A stretch of DNA of 64,000 nt from Actinoplanes ianthinogenes (GTDB lineage: Bacteria; Actinomycetota; Actinomycetes; Mycobacteriales; Micromonosporaceae), in contig NZ_AP023356.1 in the NCBI RefSeq assembly GCF_018324205.1, positions 744,001 to 808,000 on the forward strand, in the 5' to 3' direction. The notes beneath the pieces are model-generated. The model was not told the DNA's origin and searched no databases. It was given only the letters and a program-made list of their open reading frames with translations. How positions within the stretch are numbered: the stretch's first letter is position 1; each line of letters begins with the position of its first letter. A program made the position numbers and the translations under genes. Below are positions 35,601 to 44,640 of the stretch, in pieces.

Positions 35601-38600
35601 CGTGGTGGAGACGATGCTCAGTGCGGGTGCGGCCGGAGCGGCGGTGACCCCGGCGGTCGCGGTGTTGTTGGCCGGGTCCGGGTCGGTGCCGTCGGCGGCG
35701 ATGATCCGGGTGCTGTTGTTCAGCGTGCCGCTGCCCAGCGCCGTGCCGTGCAGCGTCAGCACCCCGCCGGGCGCGCCACCGGGAGTGATCCGCTGGATCG
35801 TCCAGCTCTGCGTGGTGGTGTCGAAGGTGCCGTTGGTAGCCGTCCCGGAGGTGATGCTGAGACCGGCGTCCGGGCTCTCCCGCAGCACGACGTTGGTGCC
35901 GTCGGACGGACCGTGGTTGATCACCCGGGCTTCGAAGTCCACCTCCTCGGACTGCACGATCGAGGTGCTGCTGGTGACGACCTTGACGACCTCCAGGTCG
36001 GCGTGCTGCTCCACGGCGGCCGTGGTGGTCACGCTGTCGTTGGCGCCGTCCGGGTCCGGGGTGCTCGACGAGACGGTCGCGGCGCGGCTGTAGACCGTGC
36101 TGCTGTACCCGGTGGCCAGTTGCACCCCGGCGAAGGTGATCTGCCAGGTCGCCGAGGTGGCCAGCGTCGCCAGGTTGCAGACGTAACTACCGCCGTCCGG
36201 GGTGGATCCGCCGACCACGGTGCCCTGGAAGGTGCAGCTGCCGCCGCCCGTGGTGCTGGTCGTCGGAACCGGCCAGCCGGCCGGGACCGCCTGGCGCAGC
36301 ACCACGCCCTCCGACCGGGTCTGCCCGTTGTTGGTGACCCGGACGACGCCGGTGACATTTTGCCCGGCGACCAGCGGGTCGCCGGGAACGGTGCTGTTGC
36401 TCAGCGTCTGGGTGACCGACAGGTCGGACCGCAGGAGCACGGTGAAGTTGATCGTGTCGGTGTCGTTGGCCGCGTTGTTGTCGGTGGTCGGCGAGATGAC
36501 CGTGGTGCTGGCGAACCCGGGGCCCGCGGCCGCGTTCGGGCCGAGCGTGGCGGTGCCGGAGAGCGGGATGCTGGCGCCGGCCGGCAGGGTGCCGACGGTG
36601 CAGACCGTCGGGGTGCAGAACGGCGGGTTGCGCGCGATGGTGACGCCGGGCGGGGTCACCGTGGCGAAGGTGACGTTGGTGGCGTCCGACGGGCCGTAGT
36701 TGGTGACCGTCAGCGTGTAGGTCACGGTGTCCCCGGCATACGCGCTGAGCTGGCTCAATCCCAGCCTCACCCCGACGTCGGCCACCGCGGTGCCGGCCGA
36801 CTGCACGGAGAAGTTGTTGTTCGCCGCCGACGGGTCCGGGGTGCTGGAGGTGATCGAGACCGCGTTGTTGACCGCGCCGCCGCCGGACGCCTTCAACGTC
36901 ATGTTGATGGTGACCGTCGTGGTGGCCCCGGGCAGCATGTCGGCCAGCTGGCACTCCAGGGAGCCGATCGCGTTGACCGCGCAGGTGCCGCCGGCGGCGC
37001 TGGTGTACGTCGCGGTGGCCAGCGGGATCACGTCGGTGAGCACCAGGCTGCGGGCCATCGACGGGCCGGCGTTGGTGACCGTGGCGGTGTAGGTGATCGG
37101 CGAGCCGGCCACCCCCGGCGTGTTGGTCATGGTCACCCCGACGTCGGCGACGGTGGCCACCGCGGCGCTGACCGAGGCCGCGTTGTCCGCCTGGTTCACC
37201 TCGTACGTCGCACTGCTCACCGCCGAGGTCAGCGTCGCCTGCGCCCCGGGTGTCGCCTGCGGTATGAGGTCCCCGCTGACCGTCATCACCCCGCTCGCCC
37301 CGGACGCCATGCTCGCCAGGTCGCAGCGCGCGTTCTGCCCGGTGATCGTGCACGTGGCCCCGGGCATGGTCGCCCCGACGTTCACGATGCCGAACGGGAC
37401 CACCGCGGTGACCTGCACGGCCGCGGCGGTGCTCGGCCCGGCGTTGGTGACCGTCAGGGCGGTGGTGGCGGGCCGCCCGGCCACCACCCCGCCGGGTCCG
37501 ACCGCGGCGCTGATCCGCAGGTCCGCCGCCGCCGCGACGGCGGTCGTGGCGGTGCTGCCGGTCGAGGTGATCCGGGACCCGGAGATCGGCTCGGTGTAGG
37601 TCGCCTCGCCCACGTCGCCGAGCGTCGTCTCGGCCGCCGCGGTGGTCACCTTCACCTGGTACGAGAACGACCGCGCCTCCCCCACCGGGATGGTCCCGCC
37701 GGCGCTGCCACCGGCCCCGGTCCCGGCTCGGACCCGCACCGTGCGTGTGGCCGCGTCGTACTCCCCGGTGTCGCCGTCGGCCGCGTCGCTGACCGTGGTG
37801 CTGCTGGACCCGGTGATCGACCGGATCGACCCGGGGACGAACGTGGTGCCCGGCGGCAGCGGGTTGCTGAGCACGGTCTGCTGGGCCGGGTTGCCGCCCC
37901 GGTTCTCGGCGTTGACCGTGTAGGTCAGGGTGTCCCCGGCGTTCGCGGTGGCCGCGCTGACCGCGGTGCTGGTCAGCAGGCACGCCGCGGTGCCGAACGA
38001 GATGCCGTCCAGGAAGTTGCCGTACGTCGGCTTGTTCTGCGCCGCCGAGACCGACTCGAACGCGAACCGGGTCATGGTCTGCCCGGGCGGCACCGTGTAG
38101 TTGAGCGACGACACGCCCCACGCGGTGTTCGCGTCGGAGATCGGGCCGCCCTGCTGGACCAGCGTGCCACCGGCCGGACCGATCTTGACGGCCATCACGT
38201 CGGTACCGAGCCGGCCCCGGTGCTTGAGCTCCCAGCGCATCGTCTGGCCCGGCGTGGTCGCCACGTCCTGGTACAGCGTCGAGACGTAGTTCGCGTTCAG
38301 CTCGACGAACTGCACCCCGGAGCCGGCGTTGAAGTTCTGCCGCACCTCGTGCCACAACTCGAACACGTGGTCCGGCGCGGTGGTCTTCCAGCCCGGCATG
38401 TCCGGTCCCTCGTTGATCAGCGACATCGAGTTGGCCGCGATCGCCGGGGCCTCGAAGTCGCCGTTGATCAGACTCACCGGTGCGGAACAGGTGCTCTGCG
38501 CCGCCCTGGCCGGCTGCTGCCGGGCCGGCGCGAACACCAGCAGGCAGCACAGGGCCAGCAGGAGCGGCACCAGCAGGTGGTGAGTGCAGCGACGGAGGAC

Positions 38601-38603
38601 CAC
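32625..38603 (-). CDS. Giant DUF11/DUF7507 repeat surface protein with LPXTG-like anchor
   Basis: This 1992-residue protein has an N-terminal signal peptide (LLVPLLLALCCLLVFAPA, cleaved near ARAAQ). A globular domain of about 170 residues (INGDFEAP start) resembles carbohydrate-binding-like domains. About fourteen tandem beta-sandwich repeats follow. The first six are DUF11-like (VTNAGPS, VTNYGPS). The last eight are DUF7507-like (VRNTGNVTM, then a Cys-containing CPxxx..C pair in each). The end is a Pro/Lys linker, FPVTG, a membrane helix and Arg-containing tail, the layout of a sortase substrate with a non-standard first residue. It would stand out from the wall as a long stalk with the N-terminal domain at its tip. 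No sortase gene is adjacent. Confidence 0.93.
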   Translation of the reverse strand: MVLRRCTHHLLVPLLLALCCLLVFAPARQQPARAAQSTCSAPVSLINGDFEAPAIAANSMSLINEGPDMPGWKTTAPDHVFELWHEVRQNFNAGSGVQFVELNANYVSTLYQDVATTPGQTMRWELKHRGRLGTDVMAVKIGPAGGTLVQQGGPISDANTAWGVSSLNYTVPPGQTMTRFAFESVSAAQNKPTYGNFLDGISFGTAACLLTSTAVSAATANAGDTLTYTVNAENRGGNPAQQTVLSNPLPPGTTFVPGSIRSITGSSSTTVSDAADGDTGEYDAATRTVRVRAGTGAGGSAGGTIPVGEARSFSYQVKVTTAAAETTLGDVGEATYTEPISGSRITSTGSTATTAVAAAADLRISAAVGPGGVVAGRPATTALTVTNAGPSTAAAVQVTAVVPFGIVNVGATMPGATCTITGQNARCDLASMASGASGVMTVSGDLIPQATPGAQATLTSAVSSATYEVNQADNAASVSAAVATVADVGVTMTNTPGVAGSPITYTATVTNAGPSMARSLVLTDVIPLATATYTSAAGGTCAVNAIGSLECQLADMLPGATTTVTINMTLKASGGGAVNNAVSITSSTPDPSAANNNFSVQSAGTAVADVGVRLGLSQLSAYAGDTVTYTLTVTNYGPSDATNVTFATVTPPGVTIARNPPFCTPTVCTVGTLPAGASIPLSGTATLGPNAAAGPGFASTTVISPTTDNNAANDTDTINFTVLLRSDLSVTQTLSNSTVPGDPLVAGQNVTGVVRVTNNGQTRSEGVVLRQAVPAGWPVPTTSTTGGGSCTFQGTVVGGSTPDGGSYVCNLATLATSATWQITFAGVQLATGYSSTVYSRAATVSSSTPDPDGANDSVTTTAAVEQHADLEVVKVVTSSTSIVQSEEVDFEARVINHGPSDGTNVVLRESPDAGLSITSGTATNGTFDTTTQSWTIQRITPGGAPGGVLTLHGTALGSGTLNNSTRIIAADGTDPDPANNTATAGVTAAPAAPALSIVSTTTPSASPAGVGATIPYTYEVRNTGNLPMTSLTLSGNLSGSSTCAPTSVAVGAVATCTGSVFSVTATEVLANTPITDTVTAQALNTSTVLPATYAQLSYSVPVAVPHASLSVVLTPTVSTASRQNAAAKNDTIAYTYDVTNNGNVPMNGIMLTDTRGNTIACPPPANLAIGASMTCDHTPSPGYQVQQSDIDAGTPITNTATATSANPVGSFASPVSSVAVAAAAPALDITVVRTGSSSPVRVNDTISYQYTIRNLGNVGLDTVSVTDSNITSVNCPASVIAEGGTLVCTSSAPYTVVQGDIDAGVPVLNDAIVDARSVAPGHLPVSAESSVPVPVVGSGPALTVTTTAQVTPVGHAAALEPGDTIALTHRVRNTGNVTMRLGVVSDTLTGTAGCDMVTLPVGGTAICTGGVVYQVSQDDYDTGVAIAATTRVTARAPGEASASTYATTAVSVPMGIGSPVLTITTGATLVTPSAHTTAVEEGDIVAFGFLVTNAGTLSMRTVTVTDSRTGQATCPASILSPGGTMTCVSAGYTVRQADIDAGYPLTSTAKVSGRAGNGPVQEFGPAATRVPVVVGAPSLDAQAIGRVTPAEHQAGPVAGDTVTWTYRVVNNGNQTIGDVAVSGPGTIVCPQTGLTVREAMTCTTDERRVVTQQEVDRGQPITTKVSVAGRAPDGEHSFGPFSGTVAVVAGQPALDVELTVSAGSGNSGVTTGDLLKYTYVVHNGGNVTVGDVTVDHARGGTVACDSVRLAPGEATNCKAVAAYRVTQADVDAATPIVDKAVARGVVPGSGQKVASKPDSTTVPLAAPTPKLSGGQTAVWADTDSDGQFGPGDDVISTIVVTNTGNVTLINVRVTGLPAAVTCEATRLAPKASTICRSAVYHLTRKQIAAGKQTFEAKIAGDLVDPDADNVTADAPSTVAVPAKKPAPKPSKPAVPGHQRPPGAFPVTGQAAGVVVLIGLGLVVAGLVLFVATRGPAPGARGAHGAYRPAHRR

Positions 38604-38654
38604 GAAACCACAACCTAGCGGCGATATCCGAACCCTTCTCGCCTTTCCGTCAGA

Positions 38655-39869
38655 TCATCCGATCTTCACCACACGTGCCCATTCCGGCGGGCACGGCACG
38701 GTATGGTCCAGGTCCTCGCGGACCCTGCGCCGGAACAGGCCGACCACCGTCCGGCACGGCGGCGGCGAGCCGGGCCACGGCGTCCACCCGTCGGTCAGCG
38801 CCACGATCACGTCCGGCCGGGTCCGCAGCGCGCTGGCGAACCCGGCCCGCAGGTCGGTCCCGCCGCCGCCGATCAGGGGAATCCCCTCGCCCCGGCAGAT
38901 CGGCACGGCCACCCCGGCCGCCGCGTCGCAGGACACCACGCCGAGCAGCTCGCGCCGCCCGCCCACGGCCCGCCCGATCGCCGCCACCTCCAGCAGCGCG
39001 ATCCCGAGCTCCTCGTCGCTGACCGACCCCGAGGTGTCGATCACGACGCAGACGCGAGGGGGGTTGCGACGCAGGGCGGGCAGCACGACGCGCGGCAGCG
39101 CCGCGCCCCTCCGGGCCGGTTTACGGTACGTGTAATCGTCGCCCGCCCCGGCCGAAGCCGACGCCGCCCGCACCGCCGCACCCAGCAGCTCCCGCCACGG
39201 CTGCGGTGGGTGAAACGCCTCCTCGGCCCACCGCCGCCACCCCCGCGGCGCGTCACCGGGCCGCCCGTTGATCGCCTGCGCCACCCGAAACCGGACCGCG
39301 TCCCGCTCGTGCTCGGTCAGCCCGTGCGCCCCGTCCGGGCCGAGGTCCCACGGCCGCTCGCCGCCGTCCGCCCCGCTCCCGCAGTCCAGCCAGGCGTACC
39401 CGTCGGTGAACGGCCCGAGCCGGAACCTCGGCAGGTAGTCCTCCATCAGCTCGTTCGGCGGCAGTCGCAGGGTCGCCGGATGCACCGCGCCGGCCGGGAA
39501 GCGCAGCCCGTCGCCGTACACGTCGTCGTTGATCTCGCAGTCCGCCGCGATGTTCAGCATCAGCCGCACCCCGGGACCGGTCAGCTCGTGTCTGGCGACA
39601 TAACGATCGCCGCGCCCGTGATGGTCACGCAGCAGGTGCGACACCTCGTGCACCCAGACCCCGGCCAGCTCCTCCATCGGCGTGCGCGCCACGAAGTCCG
39701 GCGACACGTAACACCGCCAGTACCGGTCCACCGCCATCGTCGGGGTCCGCGGCGACGCCACCACGTGCAGCGCGAACAGGGCCGACGCCAGGTAGGGCCG
39801 GGCCCGCACCGCGAACAGCCGGGCCGCGTACAGCTTCTCGGTGTCCAGCCTCTCGGCGCTCCCGCTCAT
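38655..39869 (-). CDS. VWA-like/metallopeptidase-like protein (DUF2201 type), partner of the MoxR ATPase
   Basis: ATG 39869 overlaps the MoxR stop (ATGA) and gives 404 residues. The N-terminal half has a zinc-peptidase-like helix WVHEVSHLLRDHHGR (HExxH) followed by DCEINDDVY. The C-terminal half is a VWA-like domain with the MIDAS pattern DTSGS, then GGGGTDLRAGF and LTDGWT. This two-part layout matches the DUF2201 N-terminal plus VWA-like family. MoxR ATPases and VWA proteins act together as chaperone pairs loading metals or remodelling complexes. It is the last gene of a three-gene operon. Confidence 0.88.
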   Translation of the reverse strand: MSGSAERLDTEKLYAARLFAVRARPYLASALFALHVVASPRTPTMAVDRYWRCYVSPDFVARTPMEELAGVWVHEVSHLLRDHHGRGDRYVARHELTGPGVRLMLNIAADCEINDDVYGDGLRFPAGAVHPATLRLPPNELMEDYLPRFRLGPFTDGYAWLDCGSGADGGERPWDLGPDGAHGLTEHERDAVRFRVAQAINGRPGDAPRGWRRWAEEAFHPPQPWRELLGAAVRAASASAGAGDDYTYRKPARRGAALPRVVLPALRRNPPRVCVVIDTSGSVSDEELGIALLEVAAIGRAVGGRRELLGVVSCDAAAGVAVPICRGEGIPLIGGGGTDLRAGFASALRTRPDVIVALTDGWTPWPGSPPPCRTVVGLFRRRVREDLDHTVPCPPEWARVVKIG

Positions 39870-41029
39870 GCCGCCCGCCGCGCCACGTGCATCGCTCCGG
39901 CCAGCCGTTCCAGCCCGGCCGGCAGCGGCCAGTCGTCGCGGCGCAGCTCGGCCAGGTTCCCGGCGGGCACCACGACCAGGTCCGGTGCGCCACCGTCCAG
40001 CGCCCGGACCAGGATCATCCAGGCCGCTTCCCACCGCGCCCGGTCCGCGTTCCGCCGGACCGCTTCGACCACCCCTTCCAGTACGACCTGCCGCAGGTCC
40101 CCCCGCTCCGGCAGCGCCGCCGCACCCGGATCGGCGAGCAGCTCCTCCGGATCGGGCAGCTCCATCCGATCCAGCAGCGCCAGCAGCTCCAGCCCGGGAC
40201 CGTCCCCGACCACGCCCCGGACCAGCATCGACAGCACCTCCCGCGAGGTGCCCGCCGCCGTCGCGAACGCGATCATCCGCACCGCCATGTCCCAGGTCCG
40301 CGGCGAAGGCCAGGCTCCGCCCCGCTGGGTCTCCGACTTCGGCAGCTGGTGCACCAGCTTGGGCCGCGCGGTCAGCAGCTCACACACCGCCCGCCGCCCG
40401 TGGGCCACCGCCTCGGTCAGCCGCCCCGGGTCGAGCCGCGGCAGCGTCGTCCGCGGCCAGGTCCCGCCCAGCCCCCGCACCACCACGTCGTGCTCGTAGG
40501 TCCACCGGAGATGCACGAACCGGTTCGCCAGCGGCGCGCTCAGCTCCCACCCGTCGGCCGCCGAGCCCCGCGGGTTGGCCGCCGCGACGATCCGTACCCC
40601 GGGCGGCAGCGTCAGCGCACCGACCCGGCGTTCCAGCACCAGCCGCAGCAGGGCGGCCTGCACCGCCGGCGGCGCGGTCGACAACTCGTCGAGGAAGAGC
40701 AGCCCACGCCCCGCCTCGGCGAGCCGTACCGCCCAGTCCGGCGGCGCCATCGGGACCCCGTGCACCGCCGGATCGGCGCCGATCACCGGCAGGCCGGAGA
40801 AGTCGGTGGGCTCGTGCACGCTCGCGATCACCGTGGTCAGCGGCAGGTCGAGCGACTCGGCGAGCTGGTGGAGCGCGGCCGTCTTGCCGATCCCCGGCTC
40901 ACCCCAGAGCAACACCGGCAGGTCCGCCGCGACGGCCAGCGTGAGCGCCTCCAACTGCGCGTTGGGCCGCTCCTCGGTCGTCGTGTCAGCAAGCAGTCCC
41001 AGCAGTTCAGCAGCGATGTCAAGCGTCAT
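39866..41029 (-). CDS. MoxR-type AAA+ ATPase
   Basis: The 387-residue protein is an AAA_5 ATPase. Walker A is GEPGIGKT (about residues 43-50), Walker B is GLLFLDELSTAP, and the sensor 1 region is RIVAAANPRG. The SAPLANRFVHLRW block is typical of MoxR proteins. Its start is directly after the stop of the upstream gene (TGAATG), and its end overlaps the VWA-like gene. It would power conformational change in the VWA partner or its client. Confidence 0.92.
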   Translation of the reverse strand: MTLDIAAELLGLLADTTTEERPNAQLEALTLAVAADLPVLLWGEPGIGKTAALHQLAESLDLPLTTVIASVHEPTDFSGLPVIGADPAVHGVPMAPPDWAVRLAEAGRGLLFLDELSTAPPAVQAALLRLVLERRVGALTLPPGVRIVAAANPRGSAADGWELSAPLANRFVHLRWTYEHDVVVRGLGGTWPRTTLPRLDPGRLTEAVAHGRRAVCELLTARPKLVHQLPKSETQRGGAWPSPRTWDMAVRMIAFATAAGTSREVLSMLVRGVVGDGPGLELLALLDRMELPDPEELLADPGAAALPERGDLRQVVLEGVVEAVRRNADRARWEAAWMILVRALDGGAPDLVVVPAGNLAELRRDDWPLPAGLERLAGAMHVARRAA

Positions 41030-42361
41030 TCAGTAGATCACCTTTGTGGTAGTGGTCGTTCGGAGCCGGCGCGGCAGCTCCCTGCGCCGCGGCGGCGGTT
41101 GAACAGTCGGCGCGGTCCGGTACCGCTCGTAGGTCCCGTGCCGCCGCTCGATGCGAACCAGCTCGTCCCGCAACGGCCCGTCCCGCAGCACGGCACCCGG
41201 CCCGAGCAGCCCCTCCACCGCCGCCAGCGCCCCGGCGAGGTCCCCGTGGTCGAGGCGAGCCCGGATGTCCGCCAGGCTCTCCGGCCGGCGCGTCGACTGC
41301 TCGATCACCCGCAGACACGCCACCGGCGGACCGCCGAAGGCCACCAGGATCTCCTCGCGCACCAGCTCGTCCGCGTCATGGTCGAGGGCGGACAGCACCC
41401 CGTCGACCAGGCCGATCCGATGCTGCCTCCCCCGGCACTCGACCAGCCGCACCCCGTCCGCGACCCCGGGCGCCTCGGGGCCGGAGCGCCCGTGCCCGGG
41501 TGCCAGGGACGCGGCGACCAACGGGTGCAGCTGTCCGGCATCGATCAGGCCAGCGCGCAGCAGTTCGAGGTCCGGCAGCAGCCAGGTGGCCGCGTCCGGC
41601 AGGATCAGCGCGTCCGGTTCCACGGAACGTCGCGCGACGCCGTGGTGACCGGCGCCCGGGCCGCCCGGTGACGGCGACGCGGTCAGCTCACGGTGATCAC
41701 GGGCGGTCAGGCGTACGAAAACCGGGTCGTCCTCCCGGCCCTCGGCGAACCGCAGGATGTCCGCCTCGGCCGCCCACCGATGGAGGGCGCAGCCGTCCAT
41801 CTCGTCCGGTGACAAGCCCGTCGCCGCACCCGACGGCCAGGTCAGCGCGCCGGCACGGTCGGCCAGTTCCGCGGTGCGGCGGGCGTCCCAGAGGTGGCGA
41901 TGCAGGTCGAGGCGGAACCGGCGATGCGGGCGCGGGTGCGGATGCCGGCCGTCAGCGGTGCCGTCCCCGAGCGCGAGAGAGATCCGCTGGTCGGCGTCGG
42001 CCCAGCCGGGAGCGGTCCGGGCGACCAGGTGCAGCCGCGGCCCGTATCGGGCCAGCGACACGGTCAGACCGGGCCGCAGCAGACCGGAATCCACTCGCGG
42101 GAAGTGCCAGCGAAGCAGATCCGGCACAAGATTCCGCAGGTCAGCGCGAATCTCAGCGGCCAGCTCGCGGCCGTGACGGCGACCGATCGCCCGCGGATCC
42201 AGTTCCGGATCGACGCGCGCCGCGGCGCACGCCCCGGCCCAGTCACCGGCCCGCAGCCGGGCGGCAGTCGACTCGATCATGGTGGGCGGCACGGCGAACT
42301 CGCGCACGCGCCGCCAGGCGAGGAGACGGGGATGACCGTCCAGGAGGGAGCGCATCAGCAC
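41030..42361 (-). CDS. Unknown protein, first gene of the MoxR/VWA operon
   Basis: The 443-residue product shows no family I recognise. It is rich in Arg, His and Asp, has no membrane helix or signal peptide, and contains repeated helical segments such as DLRNLVPDLLRWHFPR and DELVREEILVAFGG. GTG 42361 is used; ATG 42355 is an alternative. Tight coupling to the MoxR gene suggests it is a client or adaptor of the AAA/VWA pair. It is divergent from the EccC-like gene with a 101-base gap. Confidence 0.78.
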   Translation of the reverse strand: MLMRSLLDGHPRLLAWRRVREFAVPPTMIESTAARLRAGDWAGACAAARVDPELDPRAIGRRHGRELAAEIRADLRNLVPDLLRWHFPRVDSGLLRPGLTVSLARYGPRLHLVARTAPGWADADQRISLALGDGTADGRHPHPRPHRRFRLDLHRHLWDARRTAELADRAGALTWPSGAATGLSPDEMDGCALHRWAAEADILRFAEGREDDPVFVRLTARDHRELTASPSPGGPGAGHHGVARRSVEPDALILPDAATWLLPDLELLRAGLIDAGQLHPLVAASLAPGHGRSGPEAPGVADGVRLVECRGRQHRIGLVDGVLSALDHDADELVREEILVAFGGPPVACLRVIEQSTRRPESLADIRARLDHGDLAGALAAVEGLLGPGAVLRDGPLRDELVRIERRHGTYERYRTAPTVQPPPRRRELPRRLRTTTTTKVIY

Positions 42362-42462
42362 TCACTTCTGGTGGGCATGTCCCCCTTCCCGGATTCCGAG
42401 GTAAGCATCGCCGGGCAGCCTAACCGGTCGCCGCCACCCCGTCATCCACTTTCTGTACTACC

Positions 42463-44565
42463 GTGCCCGATGTGCTGCCCGACGACCAGGCCCCGGCCCG
42501 CCTCTCCGCCCCAGCCAGCGATCGGCTGCGGATCGTCATCGGTCACGCCGCCGACGGCACGCCGGTCCGGCTGGACCTCAAGGAGGCCGTGGACGGCGGC
42601 ATGGGACCGCACGGCCTGATCGCCGGGGACGGCACCGCCGGCCTGCTGCGCACGACGCTGCTCGGGCTGGCCGCCGCGCACACCGCGGACGAGGTCACGT
42701 TCGTGCTGCTGGACGCGGGGACGGCGGCGTTCGACGGGCTGGATCGGCTACCGCACACGGCCGTGTCGCTCGACGCCTCGCGCCCGGACCTCGTCCCCCG
42801 CTTGATCGAAGTCCTCGAGGGCGAGTCGTCACGCCGCAAGCGCCTGCTGGTGGCGGCCGGTTGCACCAGTCACAGCGGGTACCTGCGCAAGACCGCGAAC
42901 CAGCCACCGATGCCCGCGCTGCTCCTGCTCTGCCACGACCTCCCCGCCCTGCTCACCGCACACCCCGGCCTGCTCGACACCCTCCGCCGCCTCGGCTGGC
43001 TGGGCCGCGCCCGCGGCATCCACCTGCTGCTGACCGTCCCCGCCGGCCCGAACCCGCACGTCCCGGCCGACCCGGAGCTGCACGGCCTGGCCGGCTACCT
43101 CTCCTACCGGATCGCCCTCCCGCACGCCCCCGGCTTCGTCCTCGACTCCCCCACCACCAACGCGATCACTCCCGGTCACGGCCTCCTCCGCCTCGGCACC
43201 GACCAGGCCCTCCCCTTCACCCTGGCCACCGCCACACCGGCCGGCACCGCCCTCGACCACCTCGGCTCCGGCCGCCCGCCCACCCATCGCATCTGGCTGC
43301 CGCCGCTCGACGAGGCCCCGGCCCTCGACGAGCTCGCCGGACCGGTCGTGTCCGATCCCGATCACGGTCTCGTGTTCGCCGACCGCACCCTGCACGGCGC
43401 GTTGCAGGTGCCGGTCGCGGTGCTCGACAAGCCCCGGGAACACCGCCGGGACACCGTCTGGCTGCCGATCGCCGGGCACGTCGCGGTGGTCGGCGGTCAC
43501 GGCAGCGGCAAATCCACCATCTTGCGTACGATCATCGCGGCCCTGGCCCTCTCGCACACCGCCCCGGCAGTCCGCGTCCTCGTCCCCGAGTCTCTGGACA
43601 CCGTCCACCGGCAGCTACCCGTCGTCCACGGCGTCCTCGGCCCCACCACCGCCGACGACGCGCTGAGAAACGACCTCTACGCCGCCCTGGACCTCCCGCG
43701 CGGCGACACCGTCGTCATCATCGACGACTGGCCCGAGTTCTGGGCCACCCGGCCGGCCTGGCACGAGCTCCTGCTGGACATCGCCCGGCGAGGCTCCGGC
43801 CGCGGCGTGCACCTGATCGTCACCGCCGGCCGCTGGTCCGATTTCGATCCCCGTGTCACGGACCATTTCGGATCTCGGCTGGAGCTGCGGCTCACCGACC
43901 CGGCCGAGTCCGCGATCAGCCCCGGCGCGGCCGCCACGATCCCACCCACCCGTCCCGGCCGAGGCATCGTCCCCGCTCCCGGCCACCCGGGCCGGGCGCT
44001 GCACTTCGTGGCCACCCGCCCCGAGCTGGCCACCGTCCCGCACGCCGCCCTGCTCGCCGCACTGGCCACCGACCACTGCGCGGAGTGCGGTTTCACGTAT
44101 CGGACGGTCGCCCCCGCCGACCTGCCCGCCCGGCTGCGCACCGCCGGCGCCTCTTTCGCCGCAGCCCTGCTCGCCAGCCCCGACCTGCGCCGACGCCCGG
44201 AACCCGACGTCTGGTCCCCGCTGGAGTACACCTGCCACGTCCGCGACGTGCTCCAGGTCCAACGCGAACGCCTACTCCTGGCCCTGTCCTGCGACAACCC
44301 GGACTTCCCCCCGATGGGCCGCGACGAACGAGTCGTCACCGACGCGTACAACGCCCAGGATCCGCACACCGTCCTGACCGCGCTGGACCGGGCCGCCGAA
44401 GCGCTGGCCGCCGCGTTCGCGGCATTACCCCCGTCCGGTTTCGAACGCCCCGGAACCTACCCCTGGCCCACCCCCACGACCCGCACCATGCTCTGGCTGG
44501 GCCGCCACACGGTCCACGAGCTCGTCCACCACCTGTACGACATCACCCGCCGGACGGCAGCCTGA
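42463..44565 (+). CDS. EccC-like FtsK/SpoIIIE ATPase with inactive first domain, fused to a DinB-like domain
   Basis: GTG 42463 gives 700 residues. The first domain matches the start of EccC ATPases of type VII secretion (DLKEAVDGGMGPHGLIAG), but its Walker A is GDGTAGLLRTT without the Lys (near 54-64). The Walker B region reads LLLLCHDL and has lost the acidic pair. The second ATPase domain keeps GGHGSGKST (near 344-352) and VVIIDDWPEF. From about residue 545 a DinB-like four-helix domain follows, starting after a CAEC pair. It has the His ligands in TCHVRDV and HELVHHL. No other type VII secretion genes are nearby, so it may be a stand-alone motor or sensor rather than part of ESX. Confidence 0.85.
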   Translation: MPDVLPDDQAPARLSAPASDRLRIVIGHAADGTPVRLDLKEAVDGGMGPHGLIAGDGTAGLLRTTLLGLAAAHTADEVTFVLLDAGTAAFDGLDRLPHTAVSLDASRPDLVPRLIEVLEGESSRRKRLLVAAGCTSHSGYLRKTANQPPMPALLLLCHDLPALLTAHPGLLDTLRRLGWLGRARGIHLLLTVPAGPNPHVPADPELHGLAGYLSYRIALPHAPGFVLDSPTTNAITPGHGLLRLGTDQALPFTLATATPAGTALDHLGSGRPPTHRIWLPPLDEAPALDELAGPVVSDPDHGLVFADRTLHGALQVPVAVLDKPREHRRDTVWLPIAGHVAVVGGHGSGKSTILRTIIAALALSHTAPAVRVLVPESLDTVHRQLPVVHGVLGPTTADDALRNDLYAALDLPRGDTVVIIDDWPEFWATRPAWHELLLDIARRGSGRGVHLIVTAGRWSDFDPRVTDHFGSRLELRLTDPAESAISPGAAATIPPTRPGRGIVPAPGHPGRALHFVATRPELATVPHAALLAALATDHCAECGFTYRTVAPADLPARLRTAGASFAAALLASPDLRRRPEPDVWSPLEYTCHVRDVLQVQRERLLLALSCDNPDFPPMGRDERVVTDAYNAQDPHTVLTALDRAAEALAAAFAALPPSGFERPGTYPWPTPTTRTMLWLGRHTVHELVHHLYDITRRTAA

Positions 44566-44640
44566 CCCCGATCCCTCTCGCGCAGTCAGAGGTCCGAATC
44601 CCGCCAGACCCACGACCGCCGCCGGCCGCAGGATGAAGCC

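Noticed and set aside
32586..38618. Several long plus-strand open frames (up to 976 and 956 codons) across the DUF11 gene
   Set aside because: They mirror the repeat-rich minus-strand gene; composition is Arg/Gly/Asp/His-heavy with no domain, and they follow the GC pattern of the real frame.
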